DNA of 64,000 nucleotides, taken from NCBI GenBank assembly GCA_018333865.1, contig JAGXSE010000001.1, positions 62,001-126,000 on the forward strand, given 5' to 3'. Both the position numbers and the translations under genes were made by a program. This DNA comes from Syntrophomonadaceae bacterium (GTDB lineage Bacteria > Bacillota > PH28-bin88). Below, in pieces: positions 25,175-34,136 of the stretch; the stretch's first letter is position 1, and each line of letters opens with the position of its first letter. The notes beneath the pieces were generated by a model. It was not told the DNA's origin. It worked only from the letters and a program-made list of their open reading frames with translations, and searched no databases.

Positions 25175-25834
25175 GTGTGGACGGAAATGAAAAAGAAGGG
25201 TCATGAGCTTCGCGGGAAGGCAGTGGTGGCTGCCCTGGAAAAGAACGGCTTTTCCGCATATTATGCTCCGACAGTCCAGGATGCCAAGGATTTCATCTTG
25301 TCCCATATCCAAGGATGTGATGTGATTGGCCTGGGTGGCTCGGTGTCTTTACGAGAGACTGGTTTGGTCGAAGACATTAAGCAAAAGGGATGTTCAGTTT
25401 TGGATCACTGGCAGAAAGGTTTAAGCCCGGCAGAAAGCGCTGAGATTAGAAGACGCCAGTTTAGCAGCGATGTGTTTTTGACCGGTAGCAACGCTGTTAC
25501 TATGACAGGTGAATTAGTTAACGTGGACGGTTCGGGCAACAGGGTCGCTGCCATGTGCTTCGGCCCGAAAAAAACAATAGTGCTGGCGGGGATCAATAAA
25601 GTTACGAAAGATATTGCAGAAGGGATTAACCGCAGCCGCCAGGTAGCAGCTGTGCCAAATGCAGCCAGGTTAGGATTCGATAATCCCTGTGTTAAAGCCG
25701 GTAAATGTATGGATTGCAATAGCGCACAAAGGATCTGCAATATTACCACAATTATCCATAAAAACCCCCATAACCTGGCTGGTTTAAAGGGAAGCTATAT
25801 AGTTGTAATAGTCGGGGAAGACCTGGGTTTTTAA
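25175..25834 (+). CDS. LUD-domain protein (LutC/YkgG-like, DUF162)
   Basis: A 219-residue LUD-fold protein. It has GCDVIGLGGSVSLRETGL, VFLTGSNAVTMTGELVNVDG and FGPKKTIVLAGINKV, typical of the lactate-utilisation DUF162 family. It ends with a four-Cys segment (NPCVKAGKCMDCNSAQRIC), which may bind a metal or an Fe-S cluster. GTG 25175 follows AAGGAGGAG. In B. subtilis the LutC protein works with LutA and LutB in lactate oxidation; here LutA/LutB-like genes are 13.5 kb away, and this gene stands alone. Confidence 0.85.
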   Translation: MWTEMKKKGHELRGKAVVAALEKNGFSAYYAPTVQDAKDFILSHIQGCDVIGLGGSVSLRETGLVEDIKQKGCSVLDHWQKGLSPAESAEIRRRQFSSDVFLTGSNAVTMTGELVNVDGSGNRVAAMCFGPKKTIVLAGINKVTKDIAEGINRSRQVAAVPNAARLGFDNPCVKAGKCMDCNSAQRICNITTIIHKNPHNLAGLKGSYIVVIVGEDLGF

Positions 25835-25860
25835 AGATACTTTTTAAAAAACAAACCAAT

Positions 25861-25881
25861 GCCGCTCCAAGCGGCTTTTTT
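25861..25881 (+). terminator. Rho-independent terminator after the LUD gene
   Basis: GCCGCT (25861-25866) and AGCGGC (25870-25875) enclose a CCA loop, followed by six T. Confidence 0.85.
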
Positions 25882-25931
25882 GTTTGCCTGATCCGGTCTT
25901 TACGCCAATGTTCCCCAGTATTATTTTATAA

Positions 25932-25960
25932 TAAACTGTTTCGCAGTTTCTTCTGATGTT
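25932..25960 (+). repeat. Dispersed hairpin repeat, copy 2
   Basis: TAAACTG-TTTCG-CAGTTTCTTCTGATGTT repeats the element at 17329-17358 with one base change and one deletion. It lies 28 bases before the next gene. Confidence 0.5.
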
Positions 25961-25988
25961 TAAATAATGGGTTTGGGGGTGGCTGGTC

Positions 25989-26813
25989 ATGCGGTTTAGG
26001 TTTGCTTTGGGCCTTTTTTATCTGGTTTTGGGGTTGCCGATAGTTTTTTTTGCTTCCCAGCAGATGGGGCCGTCTCAGCTGGCGCCTGCGGATAAGAGAC
26101 AAGTGATACCGATGCAGACGGAAATTGTGTCAGCGATAATGGGGGATCCAACGGAGGAGAGGTTACTGGGGGAAAAAGCCCTTGTTCAGGCAGTGCTGCG
26201 ATCTGCCGGTTTGCACAAATGGTATAATCTTCCTGGATTGCACTATAAAATAAAAGTGGTTGATATCTATGCAACCCAGGGAGAGGAAATCCTGGTAGCA
26301 GTTTCTCTGCCACCAGACCAAGGTATTCTGGGGGTAGTTGGAAAATCTACAGGAGGTTACATTGTTATTGCAGTAATTGAAGATCTTGTGCCGGTAACCA
26401 ACATTGGAATCATTAGCTTGCCCGGAATGGACCATCCCGCGGTAGTAATAGAGGAATATTTAAATGAATTGACCGGGGCCTTTTTTGAAATGGCCCGCTT
26501 GACGGTATATGGGGCAGTTGAGGGCCAGCTTCAGCGGCTATGGCAGCGGGAGAAGTATGTTAAAGCTTATTGGAACGAACAATGGGATAACCGGACGCCC
26601 AGGTGGCTGCAGCACTTTGAACAGGTAGATATCAGGTTTTACCGGGATGGGCAGATAATGGGGCAGGGGGAGAAGCAGTTTTTGGTGTCGGAAGTTAAAA
26701 GTGCTGCCTTGCCTGCACCTGAACAATTCAAATTGATTAAAACGGAACCTGTGCAGTTTAATTACAGATGGGACCCAGGTTCATTATCTTATAAATTCTT
26801 CTCACCGCCGTAA
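25989..26813 (+). CDS. Conserved-looking hypothetical membrane-anchored protein (274 aa)
   Basis: A 274-residue protein with an N-terminal membrane anchor or signal segment (FALGLFYLVLGLPIVFFAS, residues 4-23) and an extracytoplasmic, mainly mixed alpha-beta body. Visible stretches include HYKIKVVDIYATQGEEILV and GKSTGGYIVIAVIEDLVP. No catalytic motif is recognisable. GGGGGTGG lies before ATG 25989. It stands between the LUD gene and a cell-wall amidase and could be a surface protein; family unknown to me. Confidence 0.6.
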   Translation: MRFRFALGLFYLVLGLPIVFFASQQMGPSQLAPADKRQVIPMQTEIVSAIMGDPTEERLLGEKALVQAVLRSAGLHKWYNLPGLHYKIKVVDIYATQGEEILVAVSLPPDQGILGVVGKSTGGYIVIAVIEDLVPVTNIGIISLPGMDHPAVVIEEYLNELTGAFFEMARLTVYGAVEGQLQRLWQREKYVKAYWNEQWDNRTPRWLQHFEQVDIRFYRDGQIMGQGEKQFLVSEVKSAALPAPEQFKLIKTEPVQFNYRWDPGSLSYKFFSPP

Positions 26814-26897
26814 CCCGGGAACAATTTTTTATCATTTTACGTCAAATAAGATCGAAAAAAGAAAGAGGGGGTGGAATAATCAGTAAATTGTTCCGGG
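26814..26897. other. Long inverted repeat upstream of the amidase gene
   Basis: CCCGGGAACAATTT (26814-26827) is matched by AAATTGTTCCGGG (26885-26897), with one bulged G, around a 57-base loop. It begins right after the previous stop codon and lies about 90 bases before the amidase start. It could be a terminator-like fold or a control element. Confidence 0.4.
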
Positions 26898-26987
26898 AGC
26901 AGGAATTTCGACACATATCGCGAATTACTTATACTTAACAGTAGCCCTAAATGTAATTATTTTAGTCGTTGCTGAATGGAGGTAGAG

Positions 26988-28907
26988 ATGAAACATTTGT
27001 GCAAAAGCTCCAGGTATATCACCAGCATTGTGCTTCTGTTGCTAGTTTTTTCGCTGGCACTTCCTTCCGCATGGCCAAACCAGCAGTTAAAAATTATAAT
27101 TGATGGGGCTCCTGTAAGCTCAGATGTACCTCCTTATATAGATGGCAATTCTCGCACAATGGTTCCTGTGCGTTTTGTGGCGACAGCGTTAGGCAGCCAG
27201 GTTGTTTGGGATGAAATTAACCAAAGAGTACTGGTCACTAGAGACAATATCTCTGTTGAACTGTGGATAAACCAAAGGCAGGCTAAGGTAAACGGTAATG
27301 ACCGGATGCTGGACACAGAGGCTGTAATTCGGGATGGCCGGACAATGGTTCCCCTGCGATTCCTGGCAGAGACCTTTGGCTTAAAGGTCTCCTGGGATGA
27401 TAAAAACCACACTGTTGTTATTGCTTCACCCAGTGTCCCGGCTGTTGTGATATCCCCTAAGATAGCAACGGTTACAAGTAATGTGGTTAATGTTAGGACA
27501 GGTCCTGACACCTCTTTCCCTCGTTTGACGCAGGTGGCCCTGGGGGCCAGGTTGCCGGTGATTGGACAGGCTGGTGACTGGTTCGAAGTAGAGTTGTCTG
27601 GCAATCGAAAAGGCTGGATAGCCGGATGGTTGGTAGAAGTTAGAGAGTTATCCAATACTGCCGGCAGGGGGGCTGATTCCGCAAATTCCCCTTTACCTCC
27701 GCTCATCAGAAAGGTCCTGGTTATGGGTAACACTGTAAACATCAGGTCCTCTCCAGGCTTAGATTTTCCGGTCATTACCCAGGTTGCTTATGGCCAATGG
27801 CTAGAGGTTTTAGATGCGCGGGATAACTGGTACCGGGTACAACTGCCAGATGGCACAAACGGTTGGATAGCTTCGTGGTTTGTGGCTCTCAAATACTCGC
27901 CGGCAGGAGCTACTCCAAGCGATAACAGCGGCTTTGCACGGGTAATAGGTTCCTGGGGAACTGGCTCAACCCCCGGCCAAGCAAATGAGCATAACTCTGT
28001 TATGTTGACAGGAGTGCATGTGGAGCAAAGGGATAAGGGAGTTATAATTACTGTTGCAGGCAACGGCCCTGTAATGACGCCAGGTGTCTTGCGGCTGCAA
28101 AATCCTGCCCGGCTGGTATTTGATTTTCCTGCAGTCCTGATGGGTGAAGCAAAACTACCCGAAATCTCGGTGGATCAAAGCCCAGTAACCCAAATCAGAG
28201 TTGCTCAGTTTGCCGCTGACACAGTTAGGGTTGCGCTGGATTTGCAGGAAGCTGTATCCTATTCTATAGAACCCAGTTCAGACGGAATGATCTATAAGAT
28301 CGAGGTAAATCCGCCTAATTCTTCAGGCCGGACAATTGTCATTGATCCCGGCCATGGAACAATTCATCCCTGGCAGGGTTCAGACCCTGGCGCAATCGGA
28401 CCGACAGGGGTCAAAGAACGGGATGTGGTGATGGTAATTTCTCAAATGCTAGGTGACATTCTTTTACGCGATGGCTTTCACGTTATTTATACCCGGAAGG
28501 GAGACACCAATCTATCCTTGCCTGAAAGGGCCCAAGTAGCCAATGAAACCAAGGCAGACCTCTTGGTTAGCGTTCATGCTAATGCTTCCCCCAGTTCAAG
28601 CATATCGGGCACGATGACTTTTTTCCACGCGCCTAATGGAGCTGAGCTGGAGGCCCAGGTTAGTGCGCGGAGAACATTGGCAACACTAATCCATAACGAG
28701 TTATTGAACTTGTTGCAACGGGCAGATATGGGAGTGAGAGAAGCGAACTTTGCCGTGCTCCGAAATTGTCAGGTGCCTGCGGTTCTGGCTGAGATAGCTT
28801 TTATTTCAAATCGTGAGGAAGAAAGGCTCTTAGCAGACCCAGCTTTTCAAAGCATGGCTGCCCAGGCCATTGCTAATGGCATAAAAAGGTATATTTCAAT
28901 GCGATAA
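26988..28907 (+). CDS. N-acetylmuramoyl-L-alanine amidase with stalk, SH3b and AMIN domains
   Basis: A 639-residue secreted, modular wall hydrolase. Order: signal peptide (residues 1-30); copper-amine-oxidase-type stalk domain (about 33-150, with the doubled RTMVPVRFVA and RTMVPLRFLAETFGL motifs); two bacterial SH3 domains (about 160-215 and 245-300, each with VNxRxGPxxxFP-like openings); AMIN domain (about 345-430); Amidase_3 catalytic domain (about 449-639). The zinc and catalytic residues appear in VIDPGHG, KERDVVM, VSVHANAS and AEIAFISN. ATG 26988 follows GGAGG. It should cut the peptide stem from peptidoglycan, perhaps in division or sporulation. Confidence 0.95.
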   Translation: MKHLCKSSRYITSIVLLLLVFSLALPSAWPNQQLKIIIDGAPVSSDVPPYIDGNSRTMVPVRFVATALGSQVVWDEINQRVLVTRDNISVELWINQRQAKVNGNDRMLDTEAVIRDGRTMVPLRFLAETFGLKVSWDDKNHTVVIASPSVPAVVISPKIATVTSNVVNVRTGPDTSFPRLTQVALGARLPVIGQAGDWFEVELSGNRKGWIAGWLVEVRELSNTAGRGADSANSPLPPLIRKVLVMGNTVNIRSSPGLDFPVITQVAYGQWLEVLDARDNWYRVQLPDGTNGWIASWFVALKYSPAGATPSDNSGFARVIGSWGTGSTPGQANEHNSVMLTGVHVEQRDKGVIITVAGNGPVMTPGVLRLQNPARLVFDFPAVLMGEAKLPEISVDQSPVTQIRVAQFAADTVRVALDLQEAVSYSIEPSSDGMIYKIEVNPPNSSGRTIVIDPGHGTIHPWQGSDPGAIGPTGVKERDVVMVISQMLGDILLRDGFHVIYTRKGDTNLSLPERAQVANETKADLLVSVHANASPSSSISGTMTFFHAPNGAELEAQVSARRTLATLIHNELLNLLQRADMGVREANFAVLRNCQVPAVLAEIAFISNREEERLLADPAFQSMAAQAIANGIKRYISMR

Positions 28908-28948
28908 AAAACAAACTCCAATGGGACAGCCCATTGGAGTTTGTTTTT
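28907..28948. terminator. Strong bidirectional terminator between amidase and EndoQ genes
   Basis: A 19-base arm (28907-28925) pairs perfectly with 28930-28948 around ACAG. A-run and T-run flanks make it work on both strands; its edges overlap the stop codons of both converging genes. Confidence 0.92.
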
Positions 28949-30134
28949 AGTCAGCGATTTTTATTTGTCCGTATTTCCCGCCACCACCGGGTAGTAAATA
29001 AAAAGAACCTGTTCTTGCCGCCATAATTCTACCAGCTGTTTTGATTCCGGCAACGGCAACAAGATCATTTTGCTCAGCTTCATGCAGGGCTGCCAGTTCA
29101 GAGCCAAAGGCGGTTGTTAACCTGTCTATTGTTGCTTTTCCTATGCCTGGTATCAGATCCAGGGGAATTTGATAGCGATATGGGGGCCTGCCCGGAGGTT
29201 CTTTGCTTTGCATTAAGGGCGGACGGTCAGCAATATCTTCCAATCGATCTGCAACACCTAAAGTGATGTCTTTTCCGCCACAGTCAGGGCAAAATACAGC
29301 GGGTGGCGGAGCGCAAATGGTTTTGTTACAGAGATGACAATAGCTCCGGTGGTATTTACCCAAGAGAGGGTGCAGGCCATAGTTTGCCGCCACGTGGCGG
29401 CCTGCATGTCCAGCAACAGTATATGCAAGTTCCATAAAGTTCGGATTTGCCATAGTCAGCAAATTGTATTCCCTGCCAATTTTTGCTAGAGAATGAGCGT
29501 CTGAATTGCTGAAAAACGTTTTCCCATCCAATTCGGTAATTCTATCAGCCATAGCAGTATCAGCACTTAGACCTAATTCTATTCCCTTAATCCAGTCCAG
29601 GATTGGGGTTGGAAAAATACCTGCCAGGCGGCAAGCCCCGGAACCCAAGGCTCCTTTATGGGGAGTAAAGGTATGAGCCGGCATAAAGATCCCTTCTAAC
29701 TCCCGGGTCTTTTCTGCCAGCATTAAAGCGGAAAGAGAGGAGACCTGAGTGCTTAAATTTGGATTAGTCACTGAAGGCCGCCAATAGCGATAGAACTCAA
29801 GCAAACGTTCTGTGGTGGGAAAATAAATCAGCCAGTGGGCAGGTCCTTCACTTTCTCTTGTTTCAACTTCTGCCCCTGGAATAAGTACAACCGACTGTTG
29901 ATATAACAAGCCTCCTTCGGGCATTTCTGTCAATAAACCGGAATTCAACATTTCCTTTAATTCAGCCTGGGCTGGCTCAGCAATGCAATCCACAATTCCG
30001 ATGATGTGCAGCCCTTTGGATTGGGCAGTATGCAATATATTGCGGATGGTCAGTTCTTTTGAAGCTGTTATTTTAACCGCTTTGCCTGCGGCCCGGCCAA
30101 TATGAATATGCAGATCCCCACGATATGTTTTCAA
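28947..30134 (-). CDS. Endonuclease Q family protein (PHP domain, zinc finger, helix-hairpin-helix)
   Basis: A 395-residue protein. The PHP nuclease domain opens with GDLHIHIGRAAGK and continues with GIVDCIAEPAQ, LIPGAEVETRE and FSNSDAHSLAKIGRE, which supply metal ligands. A zinc ribbon follows (CHLCNK and CPDCGG), then a C-terminal helix-hairpin-helix (DLIPGIGKATIDRLTTAFG). This is the architecture of archaeal and bacterial EndoQ, which cuts DNA 5' to uracil, hypoxanthine and AP sites. Length and order fit. It is a repair enzyme, acting alone. Confidence 0.88.
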   Translation of the reverse strand: MKTYRGDLHIHIGRAAGKAVKITASKELTIRNILHTAQSKGLHIIGIVDCIAEPAQAELKEMLNSGLLTEMPEGGLLYQQSVVLIPGAEVETRESEGPAHWLIYFPTTERLLEFYRYWRPSVTNPNLSTQVSSLSALMLAEKTRELEGIFMPAHTFTPHKGALGSGACRLAGIFPTPILDWIKGIELGLSADTAMADRITELDGKTFFSNSDAHSLAKIGREYNLLTMANPNFMELAYTVAGHAGRHVAANYGLHPLLGKYHRSYCHLCNKTICAPPPAVFCPDCGGKDITLGVADRLEDIADRPPLMQSKEPPGRPPYRYQIPLDLIPGIGKATIDRLTTAFGSELAALHEAEQNDLVAVAGIKTAGRIMAARTGSFYLLPGGGGKYGQIKIAD

Positions 30135-30227
30135 TCATACTCCCCTTTCCGAATCAGATTATTACCCATTGTACCACTTTTTTGCTAATTGTGGTTAAAT
30201 AGTCGTAAAGGGGAAAATCGAGATAAA

Positions 30228-30374
30228 CTATTTTTTTTGTTGTTCTGCTTCAGTTAAAATCAATTTGATTCTGTCCTGGCTTTTGGGCTTCCTGGTAATT
30301 GCACACAAATTTTTTTTGACAGCTATCATCAATTTCACATAATCGCCCTGGAACACGATTATCTTAGGATCCAT
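30228..30374 (-). CDS. Small protein, 48 aa
   Basis: A short minus-strand frame from ATG 30374 to TAG 30230-30228, preceded by GGGGAG, seven bases from the ATG. It encodes a basic 48-residue protein beginning MDPKIIVFQGDYVKLMIAVK and ending in KLILTEAEQQKK. The ribosome binding site and balanced composition favour a real gene. I do not recognise it. It lies between the EndoQ gene (same strand, about 93 bases on) and the divergent Crp/Fnr regulator. Confidence 0.55.
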   Translation of the reverse strand: MDPKIIVFQGDYVKLMIAVKKNLCAITRKPKSQDRIKLILTEAEQQKK

Positions 30375-30592
30375 AAATCTCTCCCCTTAATTGTTTTTTA
30401 AAAGCCTGCTTCTATTATGGTTTCCTATGCCGGGGTTGATATCCAAGATTAGCAGCCTGCTGGGATAGTATACTTTAATAAATATGTTTTGTTGCATGCA
30501 AAAATAATCTATTATTTCGGTGATAATCATATGAATTCGGCAAGAAATTGTTTCTTTGTAGCGAATACATAAAAATCAGGGGGTGGATAGAA

Positions 30593-31261
30593 ATGCAAAA
30601 ATTTCCCGGCAGGCCTCTTATGGAGTTAACTGAGCAAGAGATCTGGCTGGTAAGGAACGGGGGTCCTGCAGTTTCCTACCCTGCCGGTCATCAGGTTTTT
30701 TCTGCCGGTGAAATTGCGGACAGGGTATATTTTATTCTTGAGGGTCTGGTAAAAATTTTTAGGCTCACGGAGTGCGGAAACCACTGTACTGTGGCTTTGC
30801 GTTACCCGGGTGATTTTATCGGCCTGGCTGAGGTTTTGTACGGTGGCCAAAGGACTTTTTATTCCCAGGTTATGCTGGAAGCCAAGATGGTTATGATTCA
30901 AAAGTCTGTTCTGGAAAGCCTTTTTCTGCAACACCCCGGCCTGGCAATTAAAGTAGCTCAAATAATGGGGGCCAGGTTAAGAGAAGCGCAGTCCTCTTTT
31001 TTTGAGCTAGCCTCTTACCAGGTTCCCGGCCGGCTTGCCCTGCTGCTGTTAAAAATGGCCGAGAGATTAGGCGAGAAGAGCGAGGACGGAATAAAAATCA
31101 AGGTAAAATTTACTCACGAAGAGATGGCTTACATGATTGGAACCTCCAGGCCGACTGTAACCGCTGCTCTTAAAATTTTTGAAAAAGAAAAGAGCATTAA
31201 AAAAAGTAAAAGCGGTGAAATCGTGGTCCTAAGATTCGACAAATTGCATGACTGGGTTTGA
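30593..31261 (+). CDS. Crp/Fnr family transcriptional regulator
   Basis: A 222-residue Crp/Fnr protein: a cyclic-nucleotide-type beta barrel (about 25-115, AGHQVFSAGEIADRVYFILE, YPGDFIGLAEVLYGG), a dimerisation helix, and a winged helix (about 165-215, HEEMAYMIGTSRPTVTAALK). The Cys pattern of FNR is absent from the N-terminus, so an oxygen-sensing cluster is unlikely; a small-molecule or haem effector is possible. ATG 30593 follows GGGGGTGG. It precedes the AprAB/Hdr-like operon, its probable target, and has its own terminator. Confidence 0.92.
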   Translation: MQKFPGRPLMELTEQEIWLVRNGGPAVSYPAGHQVFSAGEIADRVYFILEGLVKIFRLTECGNHCTVALRYPGDFIGLAEVLYGGQRTFYSQVMLEAKMVMIQKSVLESLFLQHPGLAIKVAQIMGARLREAQSSFFELASYQVPGRLALLLLKMAERLGEKSEDGIKIKVKFTHEEMAYMIGTSRPTVTAALKIFEKEKSIKKSKSGEIVVLRFDKLHDWV

Positions 31262-31268
31262 AAAACAT

Positions 31269-31288
31269 GTCCCTTCGGGGGCTTTTTT
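31269..31288 (+). terminator. Rho-independent terminator after the Crp/Fnr gene
   Basis: GTCCC-TTCG-GGGGC followed by six T: a short hairpin with the stable UUCG loop. Confidence 0.85.
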
Positions 31289-31485
31289 GTTGTCAGCTAA
31301 ATGACACTGAGCTGGTCAAATATTTACATATTCCAGGATGCCTACAAAACAGAACATGCCCAGCCCATTTGATATTATTATGATTAAATTACATGTATTA
31401 ATAGTGCAAAAAGGGGGGGTATGTGGCCCGAGTAACTACAGGTTATTAATACGGAACGAAAATGAAAAAGAGGAGGTTGTGAGAC

Positions 31486-31944
31486 ATGAGTTCTGCAAAC
31501 ACTAGCGGACAGATGTCGCCCAAGGCAAGATCTGCCCAACCGGAATGGATGTCCGGCGTGACCAATAAAGAGGTATTGGGTTTAGTTCTGGCATTTGCTG
31601 TCCTTTTCATTATGCATTTTGCTCCAACCATACCAGGGTTAAAACCTCAGGGACAGACTATTCTGGGGATTTTTCTCTGGTTCATGATTATTCTCTTGTT
31701 TGACTCCATGCATAAATTTGCGGTGGGCTTAGCTGCACCTTTACTAGTTGTAGTTCTTGGGGGTGAAAAAATCCCCGCAGCCTTTTCGGCTTTTTCCAGT
31801 GACGCTTTTTTCTTGGCTATTGGAGCTTTTACATTTGCAGCCATCATGGTGGCAACTCCGCTTGGCAGCCGGATAGCAATCGGAATTACTGATATCATCA
31901 TGAGTATCTGGCTGCCCTTGATCGGCCATCCACTAATGATGTAA
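31486..31944 (+). pseudogene. Truncated DASS/SLC13-type anion transporter
   Basis: A 152-residue frame beginning with a hydrophilic tail and then membrane helices (LGLVLAFAVLFIMHFAPTIPG, FLWFMIILLFDSM, VGLAAPLLVVVLGG, FFLAIGAFTFAAIMVATPLG). The pattern is that of the first third of divalent anion:sodium symporters, normally about 450-500 residues. It ends in TAA, and only 95 bases separate it from the next gene, so the rest is missing. A good ribosome binding site (GAGGAGG) remains. It is either a remnant or a short protein still made; the former is more likely. Substrates of the family include sulfate, succinate and tartrate. Confidence 0.65.
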
Positions 31945-31962
31945 GTTAGCGGGGGGTGGCAC

Positions 31963-32049
31963 TTGTCGGCACCGGCTAAACAAGCGGTTACCCTTAAGAA
32001 AAGACAAGATGTCGCTATATTGACAGAGGAGGTTGCAAAATGCCTATAA
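31963..32049 (+). CDS. Possible 28-aa leader peptide coupled to the AprA-like gene
   Basis: TTG 31963 with GGGGGG upstream opens a 28-codon frame (beginning SAPAKQAVTLKKRQD) that ends at 32049, ten bases inside the AprA-like gene. It may couple translation, or be a leftover of the truncated upstream gene. The evidence is weak. Confidence 0.2.
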   Translation: MSAPAKQAVTLKKRQDVAILTEEVAKCL

Positions 32050-33773
32050 ATTTAGAGGACATTGAAGAAATCCACTTGCGGACAGATGTTTTGATCATTG
32101 GGGCCGGCAATGCGGGTTGCTTTGCTGCCATCGAGGCCAAAAGGCTAAATCCGGAACTAAAAGTTACCTTGATGGAGAAAGCTCATATCGATCGCAGCGG
32201 ATGTCTGGCAGGTGGAATGGATGCGATCAACACTTATATAAAAAAAGGCCGCACTATTGACGAGTTTGTCAGGTGGAGCAGGTCTCAGGTGGGCGGCTTG
32301 CTGAGGGAAGACCTCACCATCAATATGGCAGAACTGATTAACCAGTGTATTGAAGAGTGGGAAGAATGGGGCATGCCGATTAAAAAGGACGAAAACGGGG
32401 AATACCTGGCCCGGGGAAAATGGGATATTGCTATCCAAGGTTCGGAGATGAAGGTCATCCTGGCGGAAAAGACCAAGGAATTAGGCGCAGAGGTCTTAAA
32501 CAGGGTTGTTGCAACCAATTTCCTTTTGGATGAGAACGGTGCCGTTAGGGGAGCAATGGGGTTTGGTGTTCGGGATGGAAAATTCTATGTAATTGAAGCA
32601 AAGGCAACAATTATCGCAACCGGCGGCGCTGGAGGGGTATATAAGCCTTATACCAACGACGGCAACGACTGCCATCACCAGATCTGGTACAGCCCTTTCA
32701 ATACTGGCGCCGGTTATGCCATGGGTATCCGTGCCGGGGCAGAGATGACTACTTTTGAAATGAGATGGGCATCTGTTCGGACCAAAGATTTTAACGGTCC
32801 GATTGACACTATTTCTGTTGGCTATAACACACCCATGATCAACGCCAAAGGAGAAAAAATCCTCCAGACCCATTATGCAGCTAAGGGTGGAGAAGCGGCT
32901 CCCCGGTATATCCGGGCCAATGCGCCCATGGAGGAGTGGCTGGCCGGCAGGGGCCCGTGCTATGTGGATACCCGCCACATGACACCTAAACAAATTAAGG
33001 AACTCAAAGGAGATTATCTGAACGAACGGCCTACCTTTGTGCTGTTTTTGGCTGCCAGAGCCCAGGACATATCTCAGGAGCCCATAGAGGTATACGGCAG
33101 TGACCCGTATATCGTCGGGGGACACACTGCCAGCGGCTACTGGATTGACCCGGACCGATCCACCAGTTTGCCGGGATTGTTTGCCTGCGGTGATGTTGCG
33201 GGTGGTGTGCCGAATAAATTTGTAGGAGGATGCGCTGCCGAAGGATTGCTTTCTGCCAGAGGCGCACTGGAATATATCAAAGGAGTTAATGGTGAAGCCG
33301 CTATTAGTCGAGATCAGTTGAAAGCAGAGAAGGAAAGAACGTTCTGTTTTTTGTCTGACCAGGATGGGATTTTACCCAGAGAAATGGAAGAACGGTTGCA
33401 GCGCTTAATGGATGAATATGCTGGGGGAGTACACCAATTCTTCCGGATGAATGAGGAGAGACTGCAGTATGCTCTCCGGGAAATCAAGATCCTCAAGGAC
33501 CAGACAAAATATCTGGTTGCGAAGGATCTGCATGAGTTAATGTCTGCTCATGAAGTGCTGGATCGCCTGGAAGTAGCTGAGGTGCTGGTTAAACACCTGC
33601 TTTTCCGGCGAGAAACCAGGTGGCCCGGCTGGCAAACAAGGATGGATTATCCGGAGGTAGACCCTAATCTCGATTGTTTTGTAAATTCTCAAAAAGGAAA
33701 AGAGACAGGCGAAATCAAAGTTTTCACCCGTCCTTATGTGCAAGTTGTCCCGGGTGATCGAACCAAACCATAA
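32040..33773 (+). CDS. AprA-like FAD-dependent reductase (adenylylsulfate reductase/fumarate reductase superfamily)
   Basis: A 577-residue flavoprotein. FAD-binding VLIIGAGNAGCFAAIEA opens it; INTYIKKGRTIDEFVRWS, LREDLTINMAELINQCIEEW and FEMRWASVRTKDFNGP follow the AprA pattern more than SdhA. IVGGHTASGYWID lies where the family has its substrate-binding His loop, but GDVAGGVPNKFVGGCAAEG differs from the PHKFSSGSHAEG that I remember for true AprA, so substrate may differ. It pairs with the AprB-like gene 21 bases downstream. GAGGAGG precedes ATG 32040. No sat or dsr gene is near; a fumarate-like or other oxidoreduction is possible. Confidence 0.82.
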   Translation: MPINLEDIEEIHLRTDVLIIGAGNAGCFAAIEAKRLNPELKVTLMEKAHIDRSGCLAGGMDAINTYIKKGRTIDEFVRWSRSQVGGLLREDLTINMAELINQCIEEWEEWGMPIKKDENGEYLARGKWDIAIQGSEMKVILAEKTKELGAEVLNRVVATNFLLDENGAVRGAMGFGVRDGKFYVIEAKATIIATGGAGGVYKPYTNDGNDCHHQIWYSPFNTGAGYAMGIRAGAEMTTFEMRWASVRTKDFNGPIDTISVGYNTPMINAKGEKILQTHYAAKGGEAAPRYIRANAPMEEWLAGRGPCYVDTRHMTPKQIKELKGDYLNERPTFVLFLAARAQDISQEPIEVYGSDPYIVGGHTASGYWIDPDRSTSLPGLFACGDVAGGVPNKFVGGCAAEGLLSARGALEYIKGVNGEAAISRDQLKAEKERTFCFLSDQDGILPREMEERLQRLMDEYAGGVHQFFRMNEERLQYALREIKILKDQTKYLVAKDLHELMSAHEVLDRLEVAEVLVKHLLFRRETRWPGWQTRMDYPEVDPNLDCFVNSQKGKETGEIKVFTRPYVQVVPGDRTKP

Positions 33774-33794
33774 AGTCATCAGGAGGTGTAAGAT

Positions 33795-34115
33795 ATGCCA
33801 CCAAAAGTAATCTTGGAAAAATGCGATGGATGTAAAGCAGAACACGAACCCCTTTGTGAGCAGGTCTGCCCAGGAAACCTGATGACTTTGGGGGAAAATA
33901 AAAAAGCAAAATGCCGAGACTCAAGGGACTGCTGGGACTGCATGTCCTGCACAATGGCCTGCCCCCAGGGGGCAATTGAAACCCGGCTGCCATATCAACT
34001 GGGGTATTATCCTGCCAGACTGACCCCTCTGATGGGAACAAACCAGATTACCTGGACTTGTGTCGATATCAACGGCAAAGTAGAACGATTTGTAATTAAA
34101 AACAGAAACGACTAG
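33795..34115 (+). CDS. AprB-like 4Fe-4S ferredoxin subunit
   Basis: A 106-residue iron-sulfur subunit. Two clusters are encoded: the first with an expanded motif (CDGCKAEHEPLCEQVCP) as in AprB, the second with CWDCMSCTMACPQGAIE. The C-terminal tail (YYPARLTPLMGTNQITWTC, then a hydrophilic end) resembles the AprB tail that wraps the alpha subunit, though it is shorter than the roughly 150-residue sulfate-reducer protein. It should carry electrons to or from the AprA-like flavin. AGGAGG precedes ATG 33795. Confidence 0.85.
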   Translation: MPPKVILEKCDGCKAEHEPLCEQVCPGNLMTLGENKKAKCRDSRDCWDCMSCTMACPQGAIETRLPYQLGYYPARLTPLMGTNQITWTCVDINGKVERFVIKNRND

Positions 34116-34136
34116 AGTCATTGGGAGTGAGTATGG

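Noticed and set aside
27134-27775. A 213-codon minus-strand open frame inside the amidase gene
   Set aside because: It runs antisense to the clearly coding SH3b and stalk domains, has no ribosome binding site and no family resemblance.
32496-33125. A 209-codon minus-strand open frame opposite the AprA-like gene
   Set aside because: It is antisense to well-conserved flavoprotein sequence and its product has no recognisable pattern.
32040-34115. Calling the AprAB-like pair a true adenylylsulfate reductase
   Set aside because: No sat, dsr or complete qmo genes are in the window, and one conserved loop differs from the family as I remember it; the substrate is left open.
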